A stretch of DNA of 64,000 nt from Fimbriiglobus ruber (GCF_002197845.1 NZ_NIDE01000017.1:1616349-1680348); one strand, 5' to 3'; counted from the stretch's first letter, positions 22,366 through 32,026 are shown. Program-made: numbers and translations. Notes: generated by a model not told the origin, from the sequence alone.

Positions 22366-24018
22366 TTAGTACCGGAAGGTCAGGTCGATCGCACTGGTGA
22401 AGATCCCGTGCTTGCCTTCGAACGGGGTGTCGTACCCGTTGTAGTCGTACCGGATTTCCGGCCGGATCATGATGTCCTTGTACGGCTTGTACTGGACGCC
22501 GCCGGTGATCGCGGTGTACAGGCCCTTGAACCCGGTCCGTTGCCCCTGGAAGTCGTCGAACGTTTCAAACCGGACGATCCCGAGGGTCTTGTCGGTCAAC
22601 TGGTAGTTCAGGTAGTGGACCACCGAGCCCCAGTGGGCGGTCTGGGCGGCGGGGTTGCTGTAGTTCACGATCCCGCCCGCCCCGCTGGCGAGCGACATGT
22701 TTGGCGGCACGCCCGTCTGGTAGCCGTAGATCCCTTCGGCCGCGTAGCTGAACCGGGAGGTGAACGCGTGGGTGTACACGAGGTCGAACACGTTGATGTT
22801 CTGCCGGCCGCCGGGTTCGGACTGCTCGCCGGGGGTCGGCGGGTTGAACGGGAGGCTGGCGTTGAACGCCCCGCGGCCGAACGTCCACCCGAACGTCGCG
22901 GAGTCCGCCTTGTCCAGACTCGTCCAGGTGACCGCCCCGACAACCCGGGCTTCCTGGCCGTTCGTGAAGAACACGTCGTTCCCGTTCGCCAGCATGAACT
23001 TACCGGACCACTGGGCGTTGAAGGTCGGGGACACTTGGATCCCCATATGGGTAAATGGCGGGCTCCAGTTGAACGCGTATGACCGGGAGACGAACGGGGT
23101 GCTGGGCCCTTCCAGACTTTCATACCCCCACGGCGTGTACAGACGACCGGCCCGGACGTCGGTTCCCTGGAACAGGGTCGGGATGTACAGGTTCGTGTAG
23201 AACTGGATCGGATCCCACCCGTACAGGTTGATGTTCCCCTGCGCGTTCTCGAGCTGGGAGTTGAACAACCCCCGCTGCATGCTGAACCGGTAGTCGGTCC
23301 CGATCGAGTTGTCGAACCGGTAACCCCAGGTGATGTCGGTGGTACCGCTGGTGACCACGGCCCGGTCCACGCGGAACCAGAACTGGTTCACCAGGAACGT
23401 GTTGGCCCGGTCGTTCCACACCACGGGCGAGTTCGAGGTGGTCGCGGAACTCGCGGTGTACGACATTTCCGTCCACCCCGAGATGGACGTCCGGTTGCCG
23501 TCGAGCAGGACGCCGAGCCACGTACCCTGGACCTGGCGCATGAACAGCCACCGGTCGGGCGCGGCGGCCGCCGCGGGTGCAGCCGCCGCGGCGGCCGCCG
23601 GTGCCGGTATCTGGACGGTGAGGTTCAACGGGTCCTTGGGCGCGTCGGCGGGCGCGGGCGCCGGCGCCGGTTGTGCCGGCGCTGGGGCTTGGGCCGGGGC
23701 CGTGGTCCGGAATAACCCCGACCCCGGCGGGGCGACGGGAGCCTGTGGTACGGCCGGGAACAATCCCGGCCCGGGCGATGGGGCCGCCGGCACCGGGGGT
23801 GCGTCCACTACCGGGAGGGCCGCTCCCGTCCCCTGGGGCGGGACTGGGGCGGGTGCGGCCGCCGCGGCGGCCGCAACCTCCGGCGCGGCAGCGGGGGGTG
23901 CCGCCGTACCGATCGGATTAAACTGGCGCCAGATTGATGGCGCCGCGGGTTGTGGCGGTGGCGGTGGGGCGGGTTGGCTCGCGGTGAGCCCCGCGAGCAT
24001 CAAGATCGACGGGATCAT
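22366..24018 (-). CDS. Outer-membrane beta-barrel protein, BBP2/OmpL-like
   Basis: 550 residues. A short signal sequence (MIPSILMLAGLTASQP) is followed by about 125 residues of Pro/Ala-rich low complexity (PAPAQPAPAPAPADAPKDP). A barrel of about 390 residues follows with alternating aromatic strands: NQFWFRVDRAVVTSGTTDIT, then WGYRFDNSIGTDYRFSMQRG, and the C-terminal PEIRYDYNGYDTPF, ending in IDLTFRY with an aromatic last residue as in outer-membrane barrels. This matches the putative porin type BBP2 that is abundant in planctomycetes. Likely a general or substrate-specific porin. The Pro/Ala segment could span a periplasmic or peptidoglycan gap. Confidence 0.85.
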   Translation of the reverse strand: MIPSILMLAGLTASQPAPPPPPQPAAPSIWRQFNPIGTAAPPAAAPEVAAAAAAAPAPVPPQGTGAALPVVDAPPVPAAPSPGPGLFPAVPQAPVAPPGSGLFRTTAPAQAPAPAQPAPAPAPADAPKDPLNLTVQIPAPAAAAAAAPAAAAAPDRWLFMRQVQGTWLGVLLDGNRTSISGWTEMSYTASSATTSNSPVVWNDRANTFLVNQFWFRVDRAVVTSGTTDITWGYRFDNSIGTDYRFSMQRGLFNSQLENAQGNINLYGWDPIQFYTNLYIPTLFQGTDVRAGRLYTPWGYESLEGPSTPFVSRSYAFNWSPPFTHMGIQVSPTFNAQWSGKFMLANGNDVFFTNGQEARVVGAVTWTSLDKADSATFGWTFGRGAFNASLPFNPPTPGEQSEPGGRQNINVFDLVYTHAFTSRFSYAAEGIYGYQTGVPPNMSLASGAGGIVNYSNPAAQTAHWGSVVHYLNYQLTDKTLGIVRFETFDDFQGQRTGFKGLYTAITGGVQYKPYKDIMIRPEIRYDYNGYDTPFEGKHGIFTSAIDLTFRY

Positions 24019-24815
24019 AGGGTACTCCTTCGTGAGTCAAAACACCCGGGTCGGAACCTTTACGCTGAAAAGTTGGCACCGGAGGGTGGTAGTGAACGTT
24101 ACCGAAGTACCCCATACATCGACGGTGACTGAGGTATGGGTAGAATGGAACGGAAGCAAGTTGCCTGATGGAAGGGCTAAACTGTAACGATTATTCCATT
24201 CGCTCACGATTATCACATCGTCCGCCCGAAATTTGCGCAGATGTGAACGGCGTGACCGGTGATGTGCTCCGCGAACAAGCAAAAAGTGCCCAACCAACAC
24301 GCTGATTTGCATTTAACTGAGACAAGAATCTGACGGGCATTATGTTTGCGTGGTTTACCACGTATTTTGACTGCTCTGAAAATGGGCGTAGCAGGTACGT
24401 TACCGGGTCACTGTTCGTTCACGTCTTCGTGTGGCCGGGCCTCGAGTCGACAAGGATGGACTCTTCCTGCCCGAGAGGTGCGCATAAAGGCTTCAGTTTG
24501 TTCACTGCCGCGGCCTTCGGTCGGCTCACTCGTCTCGACAGCGGGAAACCCTCATCGGTGTCCGTCGGCAAGTCGGGGCTCGGTGGTGAGTCTTTCTCGC
24601 TCGGCCGACCGGGTGGAACGTGATGACCCGGCGACTGGACTTGGTAGCTGTTCCGGGCCGGTTGATTGACCGCCCTGCGCGCCTCTCGCATAATAGCAAC
24701 CGTTCGCGCGGCCGAGCGGGCCCTAACTACCCCGCCGTCCGCGCGATCGCGCTTGCCGCCCGACGGTCCCACACACCGACCGCCGCTCGGACGAGCCACA
24801 CGACGGGAGAATCCG
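24019..24815. other. Divergent promoter region between porin and prs, no gene seen
   Basis: About 800 bp between two divergently transcribed genes. Codon bias and homology are lacking in the short open frames of both strands. The part 24100-24420 is relatively AT-rich and should contain the porin promoter; the part before prs (24700-24815) is G+C-rich. No repeat or RNA gene recognised. Confidence 0.5.
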
Positions 24816-25820
24816 GTGACCGGGGCCAACAACAACAAGTTGAAGATCTTCAGCGGCCGGGCGAATCGTCCGCTCGCGGAGAGCATCGCCCGCCACTTGG
24901 GGGTGCCACTCGGGAACCTCAACCTGGGCAACTTCCCGGACGGCGAGTCGTCCGTCCGGATCGACGAGGACGTCCGCGGCCGGGACGTGTTCATCGTCCA
25001 GCCGACGTGCCCGCCGGTGAACGAGAACTTGATGGAACTGCTCATCATTCTCGACGCCTTCAAGCGGGCCAGCCCGGCCCGGGTGACGGCCGTGATCCCG
25101 TACTACGGGTACGCCCGGCAGGACCGCAAGGACACCGGCCGGGTGCCCATCAGCGCCAAACTCGTGGCCGACCTGCTGACCACCGCCGGCGCCCACCGGG
25201 TTCTCTGCCTCGACCTGCACGCGGCCCAGATCCAGGGCTTCTTTAACATCCCGGTCGACCACCTGTACGCGGTCAAGGAAGTGACCGCCCACGTCCGCAC
25301 GCTCGGGATCACGTCGGACGACCTGGTGGTACTCAGCACGGACGAGGGGAACGTGAAGAAGGCGCTGCTCTACCAGCGGCGGCTCGGCGGCCAGATTGCG
25401 GTCGTGGACAAGCGGCGGGCCAGTGCCGAGGAGACGAAGGCCGCTCACCTGATCGGGGCTCCTCTCGTAAACAAGACGGTGGTCATTTTCGACGACATGA
25501 TTTCGACCGCGTCGAGCATGGTGAATGCGGTCGAGGTGGCCCGCAAGCAGGGGGCGAAGAAGATCTACGTGTGCGCGACGCACGGCCTGCTGTGCGGGCC
25601 GGCGGTCGACCGCCTGCGGGAAGCCCCGGTCGAGCAAATCGCCGTCACGGACAGCATCCCGATTTCCAAGGACAAGCTGGACAAGCTCCCGAACCTGAAG
25701 CAGATCTCGGTCGCCCCGCTGATGGCCGACGCGATCCGCCGCATCCACGGGAACGAGTCGATCAGCGACCTGTTCAAGGACGAGACCCCGCCGGTCGAGC
25801 GGCGGGGCGAGGGGCGGTAG
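24816..25820 (+). CDS. prs: Ribose-phosphate pyrophosphokinase
   Basis: 334 residues from GTG 24816, chosen because it has a gggaga ribosome-binding site six bases upstream and starts just before homology (KLKIFSGRANRPLAESIARH). Prs transfers pyrophosphate from ATP to ribose-5-phosphate, giving PRPP for nucleotides, His, Trp and NAD. Motifs: flexible loop YARQDRKDTGRVPISAKLVA, CLDLHAAQIQGFF, and the PRPP loop VVIFDDMISTASSMVNA. In that loop the usual D-T-G/A-G-T is S-T-A-S-S, a departure from the E. coli form. The C-terminal extension of about 15 residues is charged. Purine gene purC is elsewhere in the window. Confidence 0.95.
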   Translation: MTGANNNKLKIFSGRANRPLAESIARHLGVPLGNLNLGNFPDGESSVRIDEDVRGRDVFIVQPTCPPVNENLMELLIILDAFKRASPARVTAVIPYYGYARQDRKDTGRVPISAKLVADLLTTAGAHRVLCLDLHAAQIQGFFNIPVDHLYAVKEVTAHVRTLGITSDDLVVLSTDEGNVKKALLYQRRLGGQIAVVDKRRASAEETKAAHLIGAPLVNKTVVIFDDMISTASSMVNAVEVARKQGAKKIYVCATHGLLCGPAVDRLREAPVEQIAVTDSIPISKDKLDKLPNLKQISVAPLMADAIRRIHGNESISDLFKDETPPVERRGEGR

Positions 25821-26243
25821 GGGCAGATGAACGCGCCTCGGAACATTTCCGCTGCCCGATAAGCGGTTTCCGAGGTGCCAAATGGACTGAAAGTGAATCT
25901 GATATGATGGTAGGTTGTTCCCAGACCGTCGTCGGCAGCCGAGGTGCCTGAACATGGCGAGTCCGTCACCGCCAATCGGGATTCGATCCATCGAGATCAC
26001 CAACTTCCGCCGAATTGATGACCTCCGCCTCGATTTCTCAACCGGTATAGACGAGGGTCCGTCGGGCATTACCGTCCTCGGCGGGCCGAACGGATGCGGG
26101 AAAACCACGGTACTTGAGGCCTGTTTGATCGGGGCCGGCTTTCAAGGCGAGATGAGAGGAACGAAAGGGCCGAATGCGATACACACAGGCTACAATCAAT
26201 GGGCGATTACGATCGAGATACAAACTCCTCATGGCCGACTTAA

Positions 26244-27613
26244 CAGTACAGCGCGTATTTTACGTAACACGTTTGTGCCGCTGCTTCTTATGAGATCGGG
26301 TGGCTTGCTTGTTTCGCCGCTGGTGGTATTGAATTACGTCGCTGGTATGTTGGGTGGCCCCGGTTCCCCGTCGCCGCCGGAACAGGATCGCGCACCGGAC
26401 GTTGAGCGCCCGGCACACCTGCTCCATCGTCACGTCTGGGTTTTTCCCCCCGGAGCCGCTCCGTGTGGGCGGCGACGAATCCGAGGACGACCACGGCCAG
26501 GGTCAGGTGCCGCATCAGCCCCGTGTAATCCCGCCCCTCGTAGTGCATCAGTCCGACTTCCTGTTTGGCGACCCGGAATAGATGCTCGACCGTCCACCGG
26601 CGGAAGGCGACGGCGAGAATCCGAGCCACCGGCTCGGCCGTGGCGTTCGTCAGGAAGTACTTGATCTCCCCGGTCGCGTCGTTGCGGGCGACCATCAGGG
26701 TGTGCTTGCGGTCGGCCACCCAGACGATGGCGGTGGCCACCCGCCAGACCGACGGGCGGGTCGTCTGGCGGGTCAACCGGTACACTCGCCCCCGCTCGGC
26801 GTGACCCCCGGTCAACCGCTCGTCGGCCCGCCGGGAGGGGCCCCCGGCCGCGTCCCGGACGGCGAAATTCGTCGGGATTTCACCCACGAACCGCTGTCCC
26901 ATCACGCCCAACACGGTCAGGAGCGGGACGGCTGCCCCGTACCCTTCGTCGAACGTCAGCCAGTCGAACGTGATCCCGTTCGTGTTCGCCCGGAGGAGTT
27001 GGTCGAGGGCCAGCCGCCACTTCGGGTGGTGCCGGACGGTGTCCGGGATGCCGGCCGCCTGACACCGCGCGCGGTCCACGTCCCACGACTCGGGTAGGAA
27101 CAGGTCGGCGTCCAACAGGGTACGAAAGGTGCCCTTGGTGACCCCCACGTGGACGGTCACGATCCCATTGTCGACCTTGCCCACACACCCCAGGTACTGC
27201 CGTTGGACGCCCGGAGTGTGATCCCCCCACTTCCGGCTGCTCGTCTCGTCGATCACCCCGACCGTTCCGACGGGATCGGTCGGGAGATCGGCCAGCGTAT
27301 CGGCCACGAATCGGTGCAACCGCGTCCGGGCCTCGTCGTACGACCACACCGAGGTCGTCACGAACAACTGGAGGGTACGGACCGTCGTCCCGCTCGCCAA
27401 CGCGATCGGTTCGATCGATTTCCGCGGCAGGTCGGATAACAGGCCCCGACAATACGTGTCGAAGTGGGCGGCCGTGCGGTCCTGCCGGAACACGTCCCGA
27501 TACCGGCCCAGATACCGGGCGAACGCCGGGCCGACGCCCACGATTTCCTGCTCGGTCATGTGATTCCTCCTAAATCCTTCCCTCCCATCCTATTAAATTA
27601 CTGCGCTGTACTG
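26244..27613 (-). mobile_element. IS701-type insertion sequence, exact ends
   Basis: 1370 bp with 11-bp perfect terminal inverted repeats, CAGTACAGCGC at 26244-26254 and its complement at 27603-27613. It is flanked by TTAA (26240-26243) and CTAA (27614-27617), a 4-bp target of the YTAR type with one mismatch. It has inserted into the ATPase gene at 25954-28341 in antisense orientation. It contains a single transposase gene. Confidence 0.88.
26288..27559 (-). CDS. IS701-type transposase, C-terminus frameshifted
   Basis: 423 residues from ATG 27559. RNase-H-like DDE fold with Asp in VGTVGVIDETSSRKWGDHTP, Asp in FDWLTFDEGYGAAVP and Glu in RRWTVEHLFRVAKQEVG. After RLRGEKP (about residue 376) the translated sequence becomes unlike the family. 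Reading the +1 frame there gives NPDVTMEQVCRALNVRCAIL, then IQYHQRRNKQATRSHKKQRH, and a stop at 26260 near the element's end, which is the expected tail. An extra G in the run G6 (complement of 26446-26451) explains the shift. The catalytic core is intact, so activity may or may not be lost. Confidence 0.88.
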   Translation of the reverse strand: MTEQEIVGVGPAFARYLGRYRDVFRQDRTAAHFDTYCRGLLSDLPRKSIEPIALASGTTVRTLQLFVTTSVWSYDEARTRLHRFVADTLADLPTDPVGTVGVIDETSSRKWGDHTPGVQRQYLGCVGKVDNGIVTVHVGVTKGTFRTLLDADLFLPESWDVDRARCQAAGIPDTVRHHPKWRLALDQLLRANTNGITFDWLTFDEGYGAAVPLLTVLGVMGQRFVGEIPTNFAVRDAAGGPSRRADERLTGGHAERGRVYRLTRQTTRPSVWRVATAIVWVADRKHTLMVARNDATGEIKYFLTNATAEPVARILAVAFRRWTVEHLFRVAKQEVGLMHYEGRDYTGLMRHLTLAVVVLGFVAAHTERLRGEKPRRDDGAGVPGAQRPVRDPVPAATGNRGHPTYQRRNSIPPAAKQASHPIS

Positions 27614-28337
27614 CTAAAAGAATAGTCCACAACGGCGGGGCGTCGGCGTTGTGGTCCGATATGGCTACAGGCAGACTGGCAGGGAAATTTAAAATCCCTT
27701 GTCTTTATTTTAGTTCTTGGCGTGCCCCAAAACTGAGCGGTGCCCTGCCAATCACCTCTGGCTTAACGGGAAAATTCCCCAAAAATAAGGATAGTGAAGA
27801 AGATCGAATCGAGCGAGTGAAACAGCATCTGATTAATAGCCGTGCCCACAAACTGATGTCGCAAGACACGCTCCCGAAGGATTCCGATACTTTCAGCGAG
27901 AATATTCGCCAGATCAACGACATCTGGGCGACATTCCACCCCTGGGCCGACGAAGCCTTCGTAGTTGAGCCGGTGAACACGGATCCGAGCGCAGGTTTTG
28001 ACGTATTCCTCTCATCAAAAAACGGTCGCAAAATTCCAGTCGACGCACTGAGTTCCGGCCAACTCGAACTGTTCGGCTTGTTCGGAGTCTTGATGCTTGA
28101 AAAGTTCACGGATGGAATCGTCGTGATCGACGAGCCGGAATTGCACCTCGACCCGCAGTGGCACGCGCTGATGGTGCGGGCGATCCGGCGATTCTTCCCC
28201 TCGGCCCAACTCCTGGTTGCTACGCATTCGCCGCAAGTGTACGACTCGGTCATGTCGTTTGAACGGCATTTCCTGATACCGGAAAATGACCCCCGGGCTC
28301 ACGCTTGGAAACCGCGGAAGGAGGGCATCGCTGCCGT

Positions 28338-29174
28338 ATGACTGCCGTCGCCCACTTGAGTTCCCTCTACTCAGCCGCCCCGATCATCCTGTGGGTCGAA
28401 GATTCTGTTACCCACGACTACCTAACAAAGGTATGGGCCGACCCGCCCGAGTTCCGATTGTATATCGCTGGAGGCAACACGTCGATTCATGCGGCTGTAT
28501 CGGCAGCTGAACGGGAGGCCATTGATCACGTTTTCGGATTAGTCGATCTGGATTTCGGTCAAACCAATCAGGCAAACTGACACCGTACAGAGATTCGCGT
28601 ACTCAAGCTACCGCGGCACGAGATCGAGAACTATCTGTTGGACGCCACGGCCGTCCAAAACTGCAACTTGAACACGCGGAAACGGACACTTACGGAGATC
28701 GAAGTCGAATTGAACCGCTTGGCCAATTCTCAGCCAGCGTGGTTGGCGTGTCGGCAGGTTTTGACCCGAATGCGGCAGGACGTACAGCAGGACTTCCCGA
28801 GCCACCCCAACCTCGCGGCCGTCACGACGGTTGCGCAAGCCGAGCAACATATCACGACCGCGCCCTGGTTCAACAGTCTCTCAGCCAAGGCGACAGCCTG
28901 GACAACGGCGGGGCGAGTTTTATCGGAGTTGCAGGCAGCCGAACAAGTGTTTTCCGCCGCCTTGACGAACGGCCAATGGGTGGCCGAGTTCTCCGGCAAG
29001 GAAATGTTCCGCAGGCTCCGGGACTATGTCTACCAGCCCCCGCAAAACCCAGGCTATCCCGACAGTGACTTTGCCAAAGCGATCGGCGAATGGCAACAGA
29101 CGAACGGCCAAGTTCCCGCCGACCTCGTTGACTTGCGGTCCGCGTTACGGTCCAAGGTGGGATTGCCGCCGTAA
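28338..29174 (+). pseudogene. TOPRIM nuclease-like (DUF4435-type) gene with in-frame TGA
   Basis: The reading frame from ATG 28338 to 29174 is open except for one TGA at 28578-28580 (279 codons in all). Before it: IILWVEDSVTHDYLTKVW (acidic Glu of TOPRIM) and HVFGLVDLDFGQTNQAN (DxD). After it: HRTEIRVLKLPRHEIENYLL and a helical C-terminal region ending KVGLPP. The Trp expected after the N in this family (NQANW) suggests TGG mutated to TGA. As in PARIS-like systems, where an AriA-type ATPase is paired with an AriB-type DUF4435 protein, it overlaps the ATPase stop (ATGA). A restart at 28638 would lack the active site. Not obviously transferred by composition. Confidence 0.82.
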
Positions 29175-29263
29175 CGTGGGATAATGTGGTTAAGGCCAAT
29201 CGAACGGCGGTAGCGCAACCTGATTATACGTTCGGCAGCTGAAGGACTTCGCGGGGAGCGGCC

Positions 29264-29761
29264 GTGGAAGACTTGAACAACGCCGCCCATTTGACTCTTC
29301 TGCTGATCGGCGTGTGGCTCGCTGCTCCCCCACTGGTGGCCGCGCGCAAGGGCTACCCCGCGGCCCCCTGGATCTGCGCACTCGGGCTGATCGGGGTTGT
29401 GGCGCTCTCCTTCTTCCCGCGGTTGGGTGGCAAGGAACCAGCGGACGAGCAAGCGCGGCTCCGGGTACGGGCCGAGAAACTCGGGTGGGGCCTGTCGGCC
29501 GTCGGGTTTGTGGGGTGGCTCGGATTCTGCTTTCTCGTTTCCGGCGCAGGCGGGAAACGTCTGTCAGCGTATTTCCCATCCCTCCAAGCACTTCCGCCGA
29601 TCTGTCATTTTCATTTGAATCCGCCGCCATTTCGGACGAAACTCTTATATGCAGCCGAATCCCGCGGCACCACGCGGGAGCGGGGGACCCACCGGGAGCG
29701 ACGAGAGACGCTCCCCGGGGCGCAGGTGAGCCACGCTCACCGGGGCACGTTCCGGCCCTAG
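29264..29761 (+). CDS. Small putative membrane protein
   Basis: 165 residues from GTG 29264. The first 105 residues contain three hydrophobic segments (HLTLLLIGVWLAAPPLVAAR, WICALGLIGVVALSFFP, LSAVGFVGWLGFCFLVSG), separated by a charged loop, which looks like real coding. After about residue 105 the sequence becomes Arg/His-rich and low in structure, so the native gene may have been longer or be truncated. The downstream 29660-29760 stretch is repeat-like. No family recognised; function unknown. It may be a gene remnant. Confidence 0.45.
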   Translation: MEDLNNAAHLTLLLIGVWLAAPPLVAARKGYPAAPWICALGLIGVVALSFFPRLGGKEPADEQARLRVRAEKLGWGLSAVGFVGWLGFCFLVSGAGGKRLSAYFPSLQALPPICHFHLNPPPFRTKLLYAAESRGTTRERGTHRERRETLPGAQVSHAHRGTFRP

Positions 29762-29878
29762 CCCGTCAGCTAACCTCGCAGGCCGGCGCGGAGATCGCCT
29801 CCGCCGCCATGTGAACGGGCACCCTCGTCACCTCATCTCGGACGACCGCGCCCCCACTCCCGACCACACGGGCTCGCC

Positions 29879-32026
29879 ATGCTTGCGCTCTTCGCCTCGA
29901 GCGAACTCCCCCAACTGATCCAGGACCACTGGCCGGTCGCCGCGGCCGCCGCCACCCTGTTGGCCGTGCCGCTCGTTCTCTGGAAACTGGCCGTCCGGGT
30001 GATCCCGAACAACAAGGTCGGGGTCGTCGAGAAACTCTGGTCGCCAAAGGGGTCTGTGGGGGACGGCCGGATCGTCGCCCTGGGCGGCGAGGCCGGGTAC
30101 CAGGCCGAACTCCTCCGCGGCGGGATCCACTTCGGCTACTGGCGGTGGCAGTACCGGGTCCACGTCGTCCCACTCGTCACCGTCCCGCAGGGCCAGATCG
30201 GGTACGTGTACGCCCGGGACGGCGACCCGCTGCCCCCCAGCCAGACGCTCGGCCGGGTGGTCGACTGCGGCTACTTCCAGGACGCCCGCGCGTTCCTCGC
30301 CCGGGTCGGCGAGGAAGCCGGGCACGGGCAGCGGGGCCGCCAACGGGCGATCCTCCGCGAGGGCGTGTACGCCATCAACCCGGCCGCGTTCGTGGTCATG
30401 ACCGAGAGCCGGGCGTACAGCCTGATCCACCTGCTCGACGCCCAGGAGTCGACCGCCGTCCAGGCGTGGCACGAACAGCTCGCCAAGAGCGGCGGGTTCC
30501 ACCCGGTCGTGATCGGCGGGTCGAGCGGGGCCGGCGAGACGGAGGTCCACGACGACCTGATCGGAGTGGTGACGATCCACGACGGGCCGAGCCTGCCGCC
30601 GGGCGAGATCATCGCCCCGGCCGTGGGGACCGAGCCGGACGGGGCCAGCTACCACAACAACTACCAGGACCCCGAGGCGTTCCTGGCCGCCGCCGGCCGC
30701 CGCGGCCGCCAGTACGCCCCGCTGACCGACGGCACGTACTTCATCAACCGGTGGTTCGCGTCGGTCGAAATGATGGCCAAGACGGTCGTCCCGATCGGCC
30801 ACGTCGGGGTGGTGGTGAGCTATGTCGGCCGGGCCGGGCGGGACGTGTCCGGGACCGCGTTCCGGCACGGCGAGCGGGTGGAAGAGGGCGAGCGCGGGGT
30901 GTGGGAGCGGCCGCTCGGCCCGGGCAAGTACCCGTTCAACGTGTACGCCGGCCAGGTGATCCAGGTCCCGACCACGAACTTCGTCCTCCACTGGATCACC
31001 GGCAAGACCGAGGCCCACAAGTTCGACGAGGGGCTCCGGTCGATTGACCTGGTCACCCGGGACGCGTACGAGCCGCTGCTGCCGCTCTCCGTGGTCGTCC
31101 ACATCGACTACCAGCGGGCCCCGAGCGTGATCCAGCGGTTCGGCGACGTGAAGAAACTGATCACCCAGACGATCGACCCGATGCTCAGCGCGTACTTCCG
31201 GGACATCGCCCACAAGAAAACGATGCTCCAGTTGCTGCACGAGCGGGACCAGATCCAGAACGAGGCCCGGGCCGAACTCCGCGACCGGTTCCGCGGCTTC
31301 GACATCGAGTGCGTCGATGTCCTCATCGGCAAGCCGACGGCGGCCGAGGCTGACACCAAGATCGCGGCCCTGCTTGAGCAACTGCGGTTGCGGCAGCTGT
31401 CGATCGAGCAATTGGAGACGTACGAGCGGCAGCGGCAGGCGGCGGAGAAGCTGAAGACGCTGAACGAGGCCCAGGCCCAGGCCGCGATCCAGGTCCAGTT
31501 GACCAACGCCCAGGCCGAGATCCAGATGGCCGAAAGTCGGGGGGCGGCGGACCTGGCCCGGGCTCGCAAGCAGTCCGAACAGCTGGTGGTGACGGCCGAG
31601 GCCGAGCTGGCCCGTGCCCGGAAGCAGGCCGAGCAGACGGTGGTGACGGCCGAGGCGCTGGCGAAGGAGAAGGTGTTAGCCGGCCGCGGCGAGGGGCAGA
31701 AGGCGTTGCAGATCGGGCTGTCCGAAGCGGCGGTAGTGATGCGGAAGGTGGCAGCCTACGGCGACCCACGACTGTACGCCGCGGCTCTGCTGGCCGACCG
31801 CTTATCGAACAGCACGCAGCCACTGGTGCCGCAGCGGATGTTCGTAAGCGGGGCGAACGGCGACACCGGCGCGGTCGCCGGCGGCCCACTCGGGCTCCTG
31901 CTCAACCTGCTGTTGAGCGAAAAGACCGGCGTCGGGTCGTTCGCCGACGCCCCGGAGACAGCGGAGTTCAAAGGCGAATGCGACAAGCTGGCCCGGGAGG
32001 CGATGGGCGCGCTGGCCGGGAAGTGA
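29879..32026 (+). CDS. SPFH/band 7 (flotillin-like) membrane protein
   Basis: 715 residues. An N-terminal membrane segment (about 18-40, WPVAAAAATLLAVPLVLWKL) is followed by an interrupted SPFH/band-7 fold (about 45-450; VIPNNKVGVVEKLWSPKG, then YRVHVVPLVTVPQGQIGYV). A long coiled coil (about 480-620) has AEAEL, ARARKQ and QAEQTVVTAEALAKEK repeats. SPFH proteins form oligomers that organise membrane microdomains or stabilise other complexes. It is larger than flotillin (about 430 residues) because of the band-7 insertions. No NfeD gene adjoins it, which is the usual bacterial partner. Confidence 0.85.
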   Translation: MLALFASSELPQLIQDHWPVAAAAATLLAVPLVLWKLAVRVIPNNKVGVVEKLWSPKGSVGDGRIVALGGEAGYQAELLRGGIHFGYWRWQYRVHVVPLVTVPQGQIGYVYARDGDPLPPSQTLGRVVDCGYFQDARAFLARVGEEAGHGQRGRQRAILREGVYAINPAAFVVMTESRAYSLIHLLDAQESTAVQAWHEQLAKSGGFHPVVIGGSSGAGETEVHDDLIGVVTIHDGPSLPPGEIIAPAVGTEPDGASYHNNYQDPEAFLAAAGRRGRQYAPLTDGTYFINRWFASVEMMAKTVVPIGHVGVVVSYVGRAGRDVSGTAFRHGERVEEGERGVWERPLGPGKYPFNVYAGQVIQVPTTNFVLHWITGKTEAHKFDEGLRSIDLVTRDAYEPLLPLSVVVHIDYQRAPSVIQRFGDVKKLITQTIDPMLSAYFRDIAHKKTMLQLLHERDQIQNEARAELRDRFRGFDIECVDVLIGKPTAAEADTKIAALLEQLRLRQLSIEQLETYERQRQAAEKLKTLNEAQAQAAIQVQLTNAQAEIQMAESRGAADLARARKQSEQLVVTAEAELARARKQAEQTVVTAEALAKEKVLAGRGEGQKALQIGLSEAAVVMRKVAAYGDPRLYAAALLADRLSNSTQPLVPQRMFVSGANGDTGAVAGGPLGLLLNLLLSEKTGVGSFADAPETAEFKGECDKLAREAMGALAGK

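Larger units (their letters stand above)
25954..28341 (+). pseudogene. AAA/ABC-type ATPase gene split by an IS701-type element
   Basis: Left part 25954-26243 begins MASPSPPIGIRSIEITNFRR and holds the Walker A motif GGPNGCGKTTVLEA. Right part 27618-28341 holds the signature SSGQLELFGLFGV, Walker B IVVIDEPELHLDPQWHA and H-loop LLVATHSPQVYDS. Removing the element and one copy of the 4-bp target (TTAA/CTAA) joins the parts in frame (RL + KRIVHNGGASALWSDMA), restoring 1014 bp or 337 residues. So the break is the insertion alone. The family is the OLD/RecF-like AAA15 ATPases. The TOPRIM gene starts inside its stop codon (ATGA overlap), giving a two-gene defence-type cassette. Start ATG 25954 is preceded by a weak gaggtg. 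Confidence 0.9.

Noticed and set aside
24723..26108. A minus-strand frame across prs and the start of the ATPase gene.
   Set aside because: It covers two plus-strand genes with firm motifs, and its own translation is without motif.
28578..28580. TGA as selenocysteine or a recoded Trp codon.
   Set aside because: Planctomycetes use the standard code, other genes here use TGA as stop, and homologs would have Trp rather than Cys at this place. A nonsense change is simpler.
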